Of a DNA stretch of 55,352 bases, positions 1 through 8,413 are shown piece after piece. Under the pieces are notes generated by a model. It had not been told where the DNA came from and did no database searches. It was given only the letters and a program-made list of their open reading frames with translations. Position numbers and translations under genes: made by a program. Position 1 is the first letter of the stretch. Each line of letters starts with the position of its first letter. Source of the stretch: PALSA-505 sp035308365 (lineage in GTDB: Bacteria > Actinomycetota > Actinomycetes > Streptosporangiales > Streptosporangiaceae); the NCBI GenBank assembly GCA_035308365.1, contig DATGGU010000077.1:1-55352 (forward strand), read 5' to 3'.

Positions 1-1289
<1,289 letters not shown>

Positions 1290-1421
1290 GTGCTCCAGTC
1301 CTCCGGAACTTTGCGGCCTTAGGTACGAATCGAGCCGACGCCCGCGACGGCCGGCCCTCTCCGCAGGCAGTCCCTTCCTGCCGCTGGAGTGAGCCTCATC
1401 GCCCCGATCACACCCGTAGCG

Positions 1422-1448
1422 TTGTCACTCTCGGGGTGAGAGTGCCAA
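1422..1448. promoter_or_regulatory. CIRCE operator 1 (HrcA site) upstream of groEL
   Basis: Inverted repeat TTGTCACTC-N9-GAGTGCCAA, compared with the CIRCE consensus TTAGCACTC-N9-GAGTGCTAA. The left arm matches 7 of 9 positions and the right arm 8 of 9. It lies about 130 bp upstream of the groEL start and is the more degenerate of the pair in its left arm. Confidence 0.88.
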
Positions 1449-1456
1449 CGACCTGT

Positions 1457-1483
1457 TTAGCACTCTAAGGGTGAGAGTGCAAG
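1457..1483. promoter_or_regulatory. CIRCE operator 2 (HrcA site) upstream of groEL
   Basis: TTAGCACTC-N9-GAGTGCAAG has a perfect left arm and a right arm matching 7 of 9 positions. It starts 35 bp from the start of operator 1, so the two sites lie on nearby helix faces. Tandem CIRCE sites in front of actinobacterial groEL are a known arrangement for heat-shock repression by HrcA. Confidence 0.9.
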
Positions 1484-1795
1484 CCGGACGCCGATGACCT
1501 GAGGAAGTGCCTGGGCAGCGCGACAGTTGCCACCGTACAAAGAGCGCTCGCCCGGCCGGGACAGGCCGGAGAGCGAAGCCCGGAACGAGGCATGGCGGTA
1601 AGAACACACCAGCTCCGCAAGACACCACCGAGGCAGCGTTCGGCTGCCACCGGACAGCGTAAAGATCCGGGCGTGCTGACCCACACCGAGCGAAAACCCG
1701 GAGGTTGAGACCTATCCACAACGTTCCGACTGCGTAACATGACCGCCGGTCAACCCGCCTACGAAAATCGTCTAGTGAACAGGGCTCATATAGGG

Positions 1796-1827
1796 GGCCC
1801 GGCTAAGTCCGTTGACTGAGCCGGGCC
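1796..1827 (-). terminator. Stem-loop terminator after cspA
   Basis: Perfect inverted repeat GGCCCGGCT / AGCCGGGCC with a 14-nt loop, starting 22 bp after the cspA stop on the minus strand. There is no clear T-run, which is common for actinobacterial terminators. Confidence 0.7.
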
Positions 1828-1848
1828 GCTAGATGTTACGACGACGCC

Positions 1849-2049
1849 TCACAGAGTACGGACGGCGTCCGCCTGCGGACCCCGGTCGCTCTGCGTGATC
1901 TCGAACTCGACCCGCTGTCCCTCCTCAAGGGTGCGGTAGCCATCCGACTGGATGGCTGAGAAGTGGACGAAGACGTCCCTGCCACCGTCGACCGCGATGA
2001 AGCCGTAGCCCTTATCCGCGTTGAACCACTTGACGGTGCCCTGAGCCAT
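1849..2049 (-). CDS. Cold-shock protein, CspA family
   Basis: A 66-residue single cold-shock domain that binds single-stranded RNA/DNA and acts as an RNA chaperone or antiterminator. It carries both RNA-binding motifs: RNP1 as KGYGFIAVD and RNP2 as VFVHFSAIQ. The start chosen is ATG at 2047-2049 (MAQGTVKWFN), which matches the invariant N-terminus of the family. It has a long untranslated stretch upstream, which fits the long 5' leaders of cold-shock genes, although no specific cold-shock element was identified. Confidence 0.96.
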   Translation of the reverse strand: MAQGTVKWFNADKGYGFIAVDGGRDVFVHFSAIQSDGYRTLEEGQRVEFEITQSDRGPQADAVRTL

Positions 2050-2439
2050 TCCCAACAACTCCCTAAACTGTGCTCTGCCTGCCAGGCGTCGTCATAATCG
2101 GCGAAGCCCGTTGGCCGCGGAGCAGGAAGCGGACATGCCTGGCAGAACCGAGCACGTCCGCGGAACCCACAGCGACCGGACACGACCTTACCCTGTGTGG
2201 TGACCGACTGGAAACGGATACTCGACGATAGAACTCGCGAGGATCCTCACATGCCGCCGGAATCGCAGGAATCACAACCGTCCAGCTAGTCACCGCCAAT
2301 AGCGACAAATTGGAACATAACCGGAAGATTCGAACGAGCCCCGAGGCCGCTCAACCGAGCCCTGCGGGGAGGGACCAGCCGGATAGCCAACGCGGTACCC
2401 ACGCCCCACCAGGTGGTCGCAGCGGCCGCGAAAGGCCGC
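2050..2439. other. Non-coding region between cspA and thrC, with a thrC tail copy
   Basis: This stretch holds the upstream region and probable 5' leader of cspA. Next to thrC it holds an imperfect copy of the thrC 3' end (2344-2387). No RNA gene or further coding sequence is recognised. Confidence 0.55.
2344..2387 (-). repeat. Degenerate duplicate of the thrC 3' end
   Basis: Read on the minus strand, the block ATCCGGC...GCAGGGCT.GGTTGAGCGGCCT occurs at the real end of thrC (about 2433-2487) and again here, with an internal gap of about 10 bp and some substitutions. The copy includes the sequence around the thrC stop codon. It is non-coding here. Confidence 0.6.
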
Positions 2440-3690
2440 TCAACCCAGCCCTGCCGCCTCGAAGGCAGCCAGAGTCGGCCGGATAGCGGCGGGGGGCTGT
2501 GCCGAGGCTGGGACCGCGTTCAGCGTCTTCAGGCCATCGCCCGAATTGATGATGACGGTCTCCGCGTCCGGGTCGATCCGGCCGGCCGCGAGCAGCTTGC
2601 GCAGCACGCCCAGGACGACCCCGCCGGCGGTCTCCCCGAAGATTCCCTCGGTCGCCGCCAGCAGCCCGATCGAATCGATGATCTCCTCGTCGCTGACGCC
2701 GGTGATCGCGCCGCCGGTCCGGCGCACCGCGTCCAGTGCGTAAGGCCCGTCCGCCGGGTCGCCGATGGCAAGCGACTTCGCGATCGTGTCCGGCCGGACC
2801 GGCCGGACCACGTCCTGTCCCGCCTCGAACGCGGCGGCCACCGGAGCGCAGCCGCTCGCCTGCGCGCCGAACACCCGCCAGTCGTCCCGCTCGACCAGCC
2901 CGAGGCCGGCCAGCTCACGGAAGCCCTTGTCGATCTTGACGAGCTGGGCGCCGGACGCGATGGGCACGACGATCTGCTGCGGCAGCCGCCAGCCGAGTTG
3001 CTCGGCTATCTCGAAGCCGAGGGTCTTGGAGCCCTCGGCGTAGTACGGCCGGACGTTGACGTTGACGAACGCCCAGTCCTCGTACTCCCCGGCCAGCTCG
3101 GAGGCGAGCCGGTTGACGTCGTCGTAGGTGCCGTCCACGGTGACCAGCGTGCCGCCGTAGACGGCGGTCATGATGATCTTCTGCGGTTCCAGGTTGGCGG
3201 GCACAAGCACGACGGAGCGGATGCCCGCTTTCGCCGCGGCGGCCGCCACGGCGTTGGCCAGGTTGCCCGTGGAGGGGCAGGCGAGCACCTTGAAGCCCAT
3301 CTCGGTGGCGGCGGCCAGGGCGACGGCAACCACCCGGTCCTTGAACGAATGCGTAGGGTTGCCGCGCTCGTCCTTGATCCACAGGCGGCGCATTCCGAGC
3401 GCCGCGGCCAGGTTGTCCGCGCGGAACAGCCGGGTCCAGCCCGGCTGATTGCCTCCGGCCGCAGCGATGTCGGGGCGCACCGGCAGCAGGCTGGCGTAAC
3501 GCCACATGCTCTGCGGGCCAGCCTCGATATCGGCCCTGGTCAGCGCCGGGAAGTTGTAGCTGACCTCGAGCGGGCCGAAGCACTCCAGGCACGCATAGTG
3601 CGGGCCGATATCGCACGTGTAGCCGCACTCGCGGCAGACCAGCCCGGTGGCATGGCCGAACGCCGGCAGGGTTGACGGGGTGGTACTCAC
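2440..3690 (-). CDS. thrC: Threonine synthase
   Basis: PLP enzyme converting O-phospho-L-homoserine to threonine in the cytoplasm. The 416 residues begin with a CxxC...CxxC zinc-ribbon-like segment (CRECGYTC and CLECFG), followed by a fold-type II PLP core. SFKDR carries the Schiff-base lysine (near residue 118), and PSTGN and NSGDG contact the cofactor. The start is GTG at 3688-3690. A GTGAGG purine tract sits about 10 nt upstream and is embedded in the structured leader at 3691-3784. It is transcribed away from otsA. In related actinomycetes thrC lies near cspA and groEL, as here, but no MoaD/ThiS-like gene is present in between. Confidence 0.96.
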   Translation of the reverse strand: MSTTPSTLPAFGHATGLVCRECGYTCDIGPHYACLECFGPLEVSYNFPALTRADIEAGPQSMWRYASLLPVRPDIAAAGGNQPGWTRLFRADNLAAALGMRRLWIKDERGNPTHSFKDRVVAVALAAATEMGFKVLACPSTGNLANAVAAAAAKAGIRSVVLVPANLEPQKIIMTAVYGGTLVTVDGTYDDVNRLASELAGEYEDWAFVNVNVRPYYAEGSKTLGFEIAEQLGWRLPQQIVVPIASGAQLVKIDKGFRELAGLGLVERDDWRVFGAQASGCAPVAAAFEAGQDVVRPVRPDTIAKSLAIGDPADGPYALDAVRRTGGAITGVSDEEIIDSIGLLAATEGIFGETAGGVVLGVLRKLLAAGRIDPDAETVIINSGDGLKTLNAVPASAQPPAAIRPTLAAFEAAGLG

Positions 3691-3784
3691 GGTGACGAGG
3701 CCTCACTTCCTCATCTTTCCCAGCGACCACCTTGGCCGCGGGCCGGACTTGGCACCTGTCGCGTGCTGTGTTCTATGAGGAAGT
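3691..3784 (-). promoter_or_regulatory. Structured 5' leader of thrC, possible riboswitch of unknown class
   Basis: Read on the minus strand, ACTTCCTCAT (3775-3784) and ATGAGGAAGT (3705-3714) are a perfect 10-bp complement closing a 60-nt insert. The insert holds a second helix GCGAC/GTCGC (3758-3762 with 3723-3727) and an inner GGCC-cgc-GGCC hairpin. The 3' strand of the closing helix can instead pair as GATGAGG with CCTCGTC, four nt before the GTG start. That alternative hairpin holds the likely ribosome-binding purines in its loop. The two pairings exclude each other, as in a translational switch. I do not recognise the class. It resembles SAM-I at the 3' end (GGTGCCAA..TCC and GGGAAAGATGAGG) but lacks the 5' SAM-I half. 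Confidence 0.5.
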
Positions 3785-4120
3785 CGCGTTATGCAAATTG
3801 TCCAGCCTGGTTGCTGTCCGCTGACCTGGCCCGATCACTCGTGCAGACCCTCCGGGCCTGCACTCACGATGCGGTTTGCACAACGCTCCCGGCCTCGTCA
3901 GTGCTGGCTTCTTCCGCGCTGGCTTCTTCAGACGGGAAGCCCCACAGGGAAAACGAGAACACGCGTCCGCGATGGTTGCCGGGGCTTCACAGGGCCGATC
4001 CCTCCACCCCTCTGGATGAGCGGTATTCAGTTGTCGCAGGCAGCAGTTTAACCGATGGTCTTGGCTGGGAACCGATCCGGCATCGGGCCGTCGAAGGCCC
4101 ACCCACTAACCTGGCGGACG
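3785..4120. other. Divergent intergenic region between thrC and otsA
   Basis: Promoters of both genes should lie here. Visible structure includes a perfect hairpin GTGCAG-N11-CTGCAC (3841-3863) and a tandem 15-bp repeat around GCTGGCTTCTTC (about 3903-3931). Neither is assigned a role, and no gene is recognised. Confidence 0.5.
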
Positions 4121-5578
4121 ATGAACGAGCAAGGCAGCCTTAACGTGGGCAGGCTTCTGGTGGCCTCGAACCGCGGTCCCATGTCGTTCGGCCAGGACGC
4201 CGACGGAACCCTGACCGCCAGGCGCGGCGGCGGTGGCCTGGTGTCCGGGCTGGCCGCGGTGGCGGACTCGGCCGACCTGCTGTGGATCTGCGCCGCGATG
4301 AGTGACGCCGACCGGGCGGCCGCGCGGCGCGCCCCCGGCGGCAGGCTCGACCTGGACGGCCACGACACGGCCGCCCAGGTCCAGATGCTGGACATCCCGC
4401 CGGGCACCTTCGCCGCGGCCTACAACTCGGTGGCGAACTCCACCCTGTGGTTCATCAGCCACCTGCTGTACGACACCCCGAACAAGCCCGCGTTCGACGC
4501 CGGGTTCGCCAGCCAATGGGCCGCGTACCGGGAGTACAACACCGCGTTCGCGCTGGCACTCGCCGAGAGCGTGGCGGGGGCCGGCGTGCGCGCCATGGTG
4601 CAGGACTATCATCTCGCCCTGGTGCCCGCCATGCTGGCCAGGCTGCGCCCCGGCACCCAGATCACGCACTTCTCCCACACGCCCTGGGCGCCGCCGGACT
4701 ACTTCCGGATACTGCCCGGCCCGGTGGCCAGGGAACTGCTCGAGGGAATCCTCGGCGCCGATCACGCGGGGTTCCTGGCCGCCCGCTGGGCCGGCGCCTT
4801 CCTGGACTGCTGCGAGGACGTGCTCGGCGCCGAGGTGGACCGGGCCGCGCGCCAGGTCAGATACCAGGACCACGTCTGCACCGTCGGCGTGCACCCGCTC
4901 GGTGTCGACGCCGCCGACCTCCGGCACCGGTCCAGGGCGGCAGATGTGGAAGCCCATGTCGAGGCGCTGACCGAGGCCACCAAGGGCAGGAAGCTGATCG
5001 TCCGGGTCGACCGGACGGAACTGTCCAAGAACATCGTCCGCGGCCTGGCCGCCTACCGCGAGCTGCTGTCCACCCACCCGGAACTGCACGGCGAGGTCAC
5101 CCACCTGGCCTTCGCCTACCCGTCCAGGCACGACCTGCCCGAGTACCGCGCCTACACCGGCAGCGTGCAGCGGATCGCCGAGGAAATCAACGAGGAGTTC
5201 GGCACGCCGGGCTGGGATCCGCTGATTCTGGAGGTGAAGGACGATTACGCCAGGTCGCTCGCGGCGTACCGGATGGCCGACGTGATCGTGGTGAACCCCA
5301 TCCGCGACGGCATGAACCTGGTCGCCAAGGAGGCCCCGATCGTGTCGGACCGGGGCTGCGCCCTGGTCCTGTCCAGGGAAGCCGGCGCCTGCGCCGAACT
5401 GGGCGGCGACGCGCTGGTGGTCAACCCCTACGACGTGACCGCGACCGCGCAGGCCATGTACGAGGGCCTGACCATGCCGCAGACCGAGCGCGACCGCCGG
5501 TGCGCCGCTCTCGGCAAGGCCGGCGCCGCCCTGCCGCCGGCCCAGTGGCTGGCCAGCCAGCTCAGCGCCCTCGGCTGA
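4121..5578 (+). CDS. otsA: Alpha,alpha-trehalose-phosphate synthase (UDP/NDP-glucose), GT20
   Basis: Makes trehalose 6-phosphate from NDP-glucose and glucose 6-phosphate. At 485 residues it has normal family length. GT20 landmarks in order are LLVASNRGP, the glycine loop GGGGLVSGL, VQDYHL, FSHTPW, the phosphate/donor site VDRTELSKNIVRGL, and NPIRDGMNLVAKE near the C-terminus. The start chosen is ATG at 4121 (MNEQGSLNVGRLLVASN), because the upstream in-frame ATG at 4055 would add 22 residues of non-family sequence. It is convergent with otsB, so both steps of the OtsAB pathway sit together but on opposite strands. Confidence 0.95.
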   Translation: MNEQGSLNVGRLLVASNRGPMSFGQDADGTLTARRGGGGLVSGLAAVADSADLLWICAAMSDADRAAARRAPGGRLDLDGHDTAAQVQMLDIPPGTFAAAYNSVANSTLWFISHLLYDTPNKPAFDAGFASQWAAYREYNTAFALALAESVAGAGVRAMVQDYHLALVPAMLARLRPGTQITHFSHTPWAPPDYFRILPGPVARELLEGILGADHAGFLAARWAGAFLDCCEDVLGAEVDRAARQVRYQDHVCTVGVHPLGVDAADLRHRSRAADVEAHVEALTEATKGRKLIVRVDRTELSKNIVRGLAAYRELLSTHPELHGEVTHLAFAYPSRHDLPEYRAYTGSVQRIAEEINEEFGTPGWDPLILEVKDDYARSLAAYRMADVIVVNPIRDGMNLVAKEAPIVSDRGCALVLSREAGACAELGGDALVVNPYDVTATAQAMYEGLTMPQTERDRRCAALGKAGAALPPAQWLASQLSALG

Positions 5579-5659
5579 ACCCGGCTCAGCCCACCAGCCC
5601 GGCTCAGCCCAGCCGGGGCAGCCCGGCTCAGGCCACCAGCCCGGCTCAGCCCAGCCGGC
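5579..5659 (-). repeat. 41-42 bp tandem duplication covering the otsB stop
   Basis: Two adjacent copies read on the minus strand as CCGGCTGGGCTGAGCCGGG-CTGGTGG.CTGAGCCGGG. The first copy begins inside the last codons of otsB and contains its stop; the second is non-coding and fills the gap to the end of otsA. The elements are also self-complementary (CCCGGCT/AGCCGGG), so they may help terminate the two convergent genes. Confidence 0.75.
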
Positions 5660-6491
5660 CGGCGATCCAGCCGAGCAGCGCGACCATGCCGTCCGGCCCG
5701 TCCACCACCAGGTCGCTCGCCGAAGCGAGCTCGGTCACCTCGGCGGACCCGCTGCACACCGCCACTGCGGGGATGCCCTGACCGCGCAGTTCGTCCACGG
5801 CGGCGAACGCGGGCAGGTCCCCGATGTCGTCGCCGCCGAACAGCACGGCTCGCGCGGCCCGTTCGGCGGCAAGCTCCTTCAGCACCTGTCCCTTGTCCAT
5901 CCCGGGCGGCCGCAGCTCGATGACCATCCGTCCCGGCTGCGCCATCAGGCCTTCCGCCGTGGCGAGCCGGTCGAGCGCGGGGCGCAGCAGGCGCAGCGCC
6001 GCGTCCGGGTCGGCGGTCCGCCTGGTGTGCACGGCGACTGCGTGCCCCTTGTCCTCGGTCCAGGTACCGGGCGGCGCGCCGACGGCGGCGAGGATGCCGG
6101 GCAGCCGCTCCCTGGCGGCCACCACACCGGGCTCGGCGGGCCGCGTGGCCAGTTTGCCGCCGCACCACCGCTCGAAGCCGTAGTGACCGAACACGACCAG
6201 GCCTGGCACGTCGCCCAGCCCGCCGTACTCGACGGCCTTGGCCGCCGGGCGGCCGGTGATGACCGCGAGCGTGCCGACCCGGCCTGCCAGCGCCCGCAGC
6301 GCCGTGACAGCGCCCGGATGCGCCCTGGCATCCGCCGGGTGGGCCACGATCGGCGAGAGCGTACCGTCGAAATCCAGGCCGATCAGGGCATGCTCAGGAC
6401 CGGCCAGCAGCGCCGCCAGCCCGGCCCGGCCCGCGGCCGTGTGCGGCAGGAACCCGGCCGGCCCGCCGGCCGGGCCGTCAGCCGGGCTCAC
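5646..6491 (-). CDS. otsB: Trehalose-6-phosphate phosphatase
   Basis: HAD-superfamily phosphatase that removes phosphate from trehalose 6-phosphate. It has 281 residues. HAD motif I is LDFDGTLSP (nucleophile Asp near residue 41), motif II is VITGRP, and the acidic metal motif is FGGDDIGDLPAF. The start is GTG at 6489-6491. The gene overlaps the upstream DUF3263 gene by 14 bp, so the two are probably translated together. Its 3' end is part of a tandem duplication. Confidence 0.94.
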   Translation of the reverse strand: MSPADGPAGGPAGFLPHTAAGRAGLAALLAGPEHALIGLDFDGTLSPIVAHPADARAHPGAVTALRALAGRVGTLAVITGRPAAKAVEYGGLGDVPGLVVFGHYGFERWCGGKLATRPAEPGVVAARERLPGILAAVGAPPGTWTEDKGHAVAVHTRRTADPDAALRLLRPALDRLATAEGLMAQPGRMVIELRPPGMDKGQVLKELAAERAARAVLFGGDDIGDLPAFAAVDELRGQGIPAVAVCSGSAEVTELASASDLVVDGPDGMVALLGWIAGRLG

Positions 6492-6738
6492 CGGAGTCCG
6501 CCGGGCGTACCGAGCGCCGTCTCGCCCGCCGGGACCGCCGGGCTCTCAGCCGTTTGATCAGGACGGGGTCGAACGCCGCCGCCTCGGGCCGGTCGATCAG
6601 CTCGTTGAGCAACTGGTAGTAGCGCGTGGCCGAGATGGCGAAACTCTCCCTGATTTCCAGCTCCTTCGCCCCCGGGCTGGGCCAGGTGCGGCGCTCGAAA
6701 GCAAGGATGCGCATGTCGCGCTCCTGTAGCGCCGCCAT
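6478..6738 (-). CDS. DUF3263 family small protein
   Basis: An 86-residue basic protein. The core from ILAFERRTW through GAKELEIRESFAISATRYYQLLNELID to RLRARRSRRARRR matches the actinobacterial DUF3263 family, which looks like a helix-turn-helix DNA-binding fold. GGAGG precedes the ATG at 6736-6738. It overlaps otsB by 14 bp, suggesting a two-gene operon and a possible regulatory role near trehalose synthesis. Its function is unknown. Confidence 0.85.
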   Translation of the reverse strand: MAALQERDMRILAFERRTWPSPGAKELEIRESFAISATRYYQLLNELIDRPEAAAFDPVLIKRLRARRSRRARRRSVRPADSGEPG

Positions 6739-6782
6739 GCCACCTCCGCAGGTTCGCTCTGCAAAACCATGTTAAGTGGTCT

Positions 6783-7640
6783 ATGCGCGGGGCCGCCGAC
6801 CACGTACGCTCACCCTTCGTGGCCTCATTTGATTGCCTGACGTTTCTCACCGACTACGGCCTGGAGGATGGGTTCGTCGCCGCCTGCCATGGGGTGGCCT
6901 CCCGGATCGCACCAGGGATCCCGATCATCGACATCACACACCTGGTGCCGCCGGGCGATGTCAGACGCGGCGCCGCCGTGCTCGCGCAGACGATCCCGTA
7001 CCTGCCGTCCGGAGTGCACGTCGCGGTCGTCGACCCCGGCGTGGGCACGGCCCGCCGGGCGGTTGCCATCCGCGCTCCGGGGGGGATCTTCATCGGGCCG
7101 GACAACGGCCTGCTGTCCTGGGCGGTCGCCGCGGCCGGCGGCACCACCGACGCCTACCAGCTCACCAACGGCGAACTGTGGCTGCACCCGGTGTCCGCCA
7201 CCTTCCACGGCCGGGACATCTTCACCCCGGTGGCCGCGCACCTGGCCAAGGGCACGGACATCAGCTCGGTGGGGGACAAGATCGACCCCGCCGACCTGGT
7301 CAGCCTGCCCGCACCGACCAGCCGGGTGCACGACGGCGAGGCCGAGGGCGAGGTGATGTCGGTGGACCGGTTCGGCAACGTCCAGCTCTCCATCGCCGCC
7401 TCCGAGGCCGGCCGGATGGGGATCGGGCTGGGGTCCACCGTGGTGGTGCGCTGCGGGCGCCGCCAGCTCACCCTGCCCTACCTGGAGACCTTCGCCTCGG
7501 TGGCACCAGGCGAGCTGGTCGCCTACACCGACAGCGCGGGCCTGATCTCGCTGGCGGTCAACGCCGGTGACGCCGCCGAGCGGCTCGGCCTGCCGCCGGG
7601 CGCACACGTCCGGCTGACCGTCACCCCGGCCGCCTCCTAG
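6783..7640 (+). CDS. SAM hydrolase / SAM hydroxide adenosyltransferase (DUF62, fluorinase-like)
   Basis: A family that splits S-adenosylmethionine with water/hydroxide into adenosine and methionine; it is related to fluorinase and chlorinase. The 285-residue protein has the family N-terminus FLTDYGLEDGFVAACHGV, the VVDPGVGTARRAV segment, FIGPDNGLLSW, and the conserved FHGRDIFTPVAAHL. A C-terminal beta domain contains VDRFGNVQLS. A GTG at 6819 is a plausible alternative start nearer the conserved core. It is transcribed divergently from the DUF3263 gene with only 44 bp between them. The sequence does not suggest a halogenase context. Confidence 0.92.
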   Translation: MRGAADHVRSPFVASFDCLTFLTDYGLEDGFVAACHGVASRIAPGIPIIDITHLVPPGDVRRGAAVLAQTIPYLPSGVHVAVVDPGVGTARRAVAIRAPGGIFIGPDNGLLSWAVAAAGGTTDAYQLTNGELWLHPVSATFHGRDIFTPVAAHLAKGTDISSVGDKIDPADLVSLPAPTSRVHDGEAEGEVMSVDRFGNVQLSIAASEAGRMGIGLGSTVVVRCGRRQLTLPYLETFASVAPGELVAYTDSAGLISLAVNAGDAAERLGLPPGAHVRLTVTPAAS

Positions 7641-7655
7641 CACACGCCAGGCCGA

Positions 7656-7693
7656 CGGCAGCGCCCGGGGCGCCTCAGCGCGCGGCGCTGCCG
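7656..7693. terminator. Inverted repeat between convergent genes
   Basis: CGGCAGCGC / GCGCTGCCG, 9 bp perfect, with a 20-nt loop. It lies between the SAM hydrolase gene and plsC and overlaps the last codons of plsC. This is likely a bidirectional terminator. Confidence 0.55.
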
Positions 7694-8373
7694 TTGGCCG
7701 CCGCCAGTTCCTCCTTGCGCGTGCTCGCGTACACGGCCACGTACTCCTGGCCGGACAGCGCCTGGATGGCCTGCATCACCTCGTCGGTGACCACGCGGCG
7801 GGCCTTGGCTTCCGGTCCGCGCCGGTACTCGGGACCGAACGTCAGCGGCTTGCCGATGATGATCTCGATGCGGGCCGGATGCGGGACGATGTGCCCGGGC
7901 GGGAGCACGTGATCGGTCCCCTTCATGGCCACCGGGATGACCGGCAGCCCCGAGTTGAGGGCCAGCCAGCCCACGCCGATCCTGCCCCGGTACAGCCGCC
8001 CGTCCGGCGATCTGGTGCCCTCCGGGTAGATGCCGAAGAGCTGGCCCCGGCGCAGCAGGTCCAGCGCGGCCTGCAGCATGTCGTGGGCGGCGCGCGGCCC
8101 GGTCCTGTCCACCGCGAGCTGCTTGGTCGCCCGCAGGTAGGCCCCGGTGATCCGGTCGATGGGCCTGGTCCCGGTGAAGTATTCCGACTTGGCGGCGAAG
8201 GTCACCGGCCTGGCCAGCATCAGCGGCAGGTAGATCGAGTCGACGATGGACAGGTGGTTGGAGGCGATGATGGCGCCGCCGGACTCGGGGATGTGCTCGG
8301 CACCGGTTACCCGTGGCCGCGCCCACGCCTTGAGCAGCGGCCCGGACAGCGCTCTCGACAGCTTGTACAGCAC
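7675..8373 (-). CDS. 1-acyl-sn-glycerol-3-phosphate acyltransferase (PlsC family)
   Basis: Membrane-associated enzyme that acylates lysophosphatidic acid in phospholipid synthesis. It has 232 residues. The catalytic HX4D motif is NHLSIVDS (His near residue 39), and the substrate motif is YPEGTRSPDGRLYRGRIG. The start is GTG at 8371-8373. The preceding gene on the same strand encodes a large membrane protein and ends about 40 bp upstream, so co-transcription is possible. Confidence 0.93.
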   Translation of the reverse strand: MLYKLSRALSGPLLKAWARPRVTGAEHIPESGGAIIASNHLSIVDSIYLPLMLARPVTFAAKSEYFTGTRPIDRITGAYLRATKQLAVDRTGPRAAHDMLQAALDLLRRGQLFGIYPEGTRSPDGRLYRGRIGVGWLALNSGLPVIPVAMKGTDHVLPPGHIVPHPARIEIIIGKPLTFGPEYRRGPEAKARRVVTDEVMQAIQALSGQEYVAVYASTRKEELAAANGSAAR

Positions 8374-8413
8374 GCACGCTCCCTGGGGGCTGGCTGACGG
8401 CTCATCGGCTGGT

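Larger units (their letters stand above)
1290..1848. other. Non-coding region between groEL and cspA
   Basis: Apart from the two CIRCE operators and the hairpin at 1796-1827, no gene or RNA is recognised here. Reading frames in this stretch have no recognisable protein character. The groEL promoter should lie between about 1420 and 1520, close to the operators, but no convincing -10/-35 pair was picked out by eye. Confidence 0.6.

Noticed and set aside
2413..3675. Long plus-strand frame across thrC
   Set aside because: Mirror of the thrC coding strand; thrC has all catalytic motifs.
3705..3840. SAM-I riboswitch upstream of thrC (GCAACC, GGTGCCAA..TCC, GGGAAAGATGAGG motifs on the minus strand)
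   Set aside because: The 3' motifs look right, but the perfect 10-bp closing helix starts after the GCAACC element, so the SAM-I 5' half and its P2 are not enclosed. It was kept as a structured leader of unknown class.
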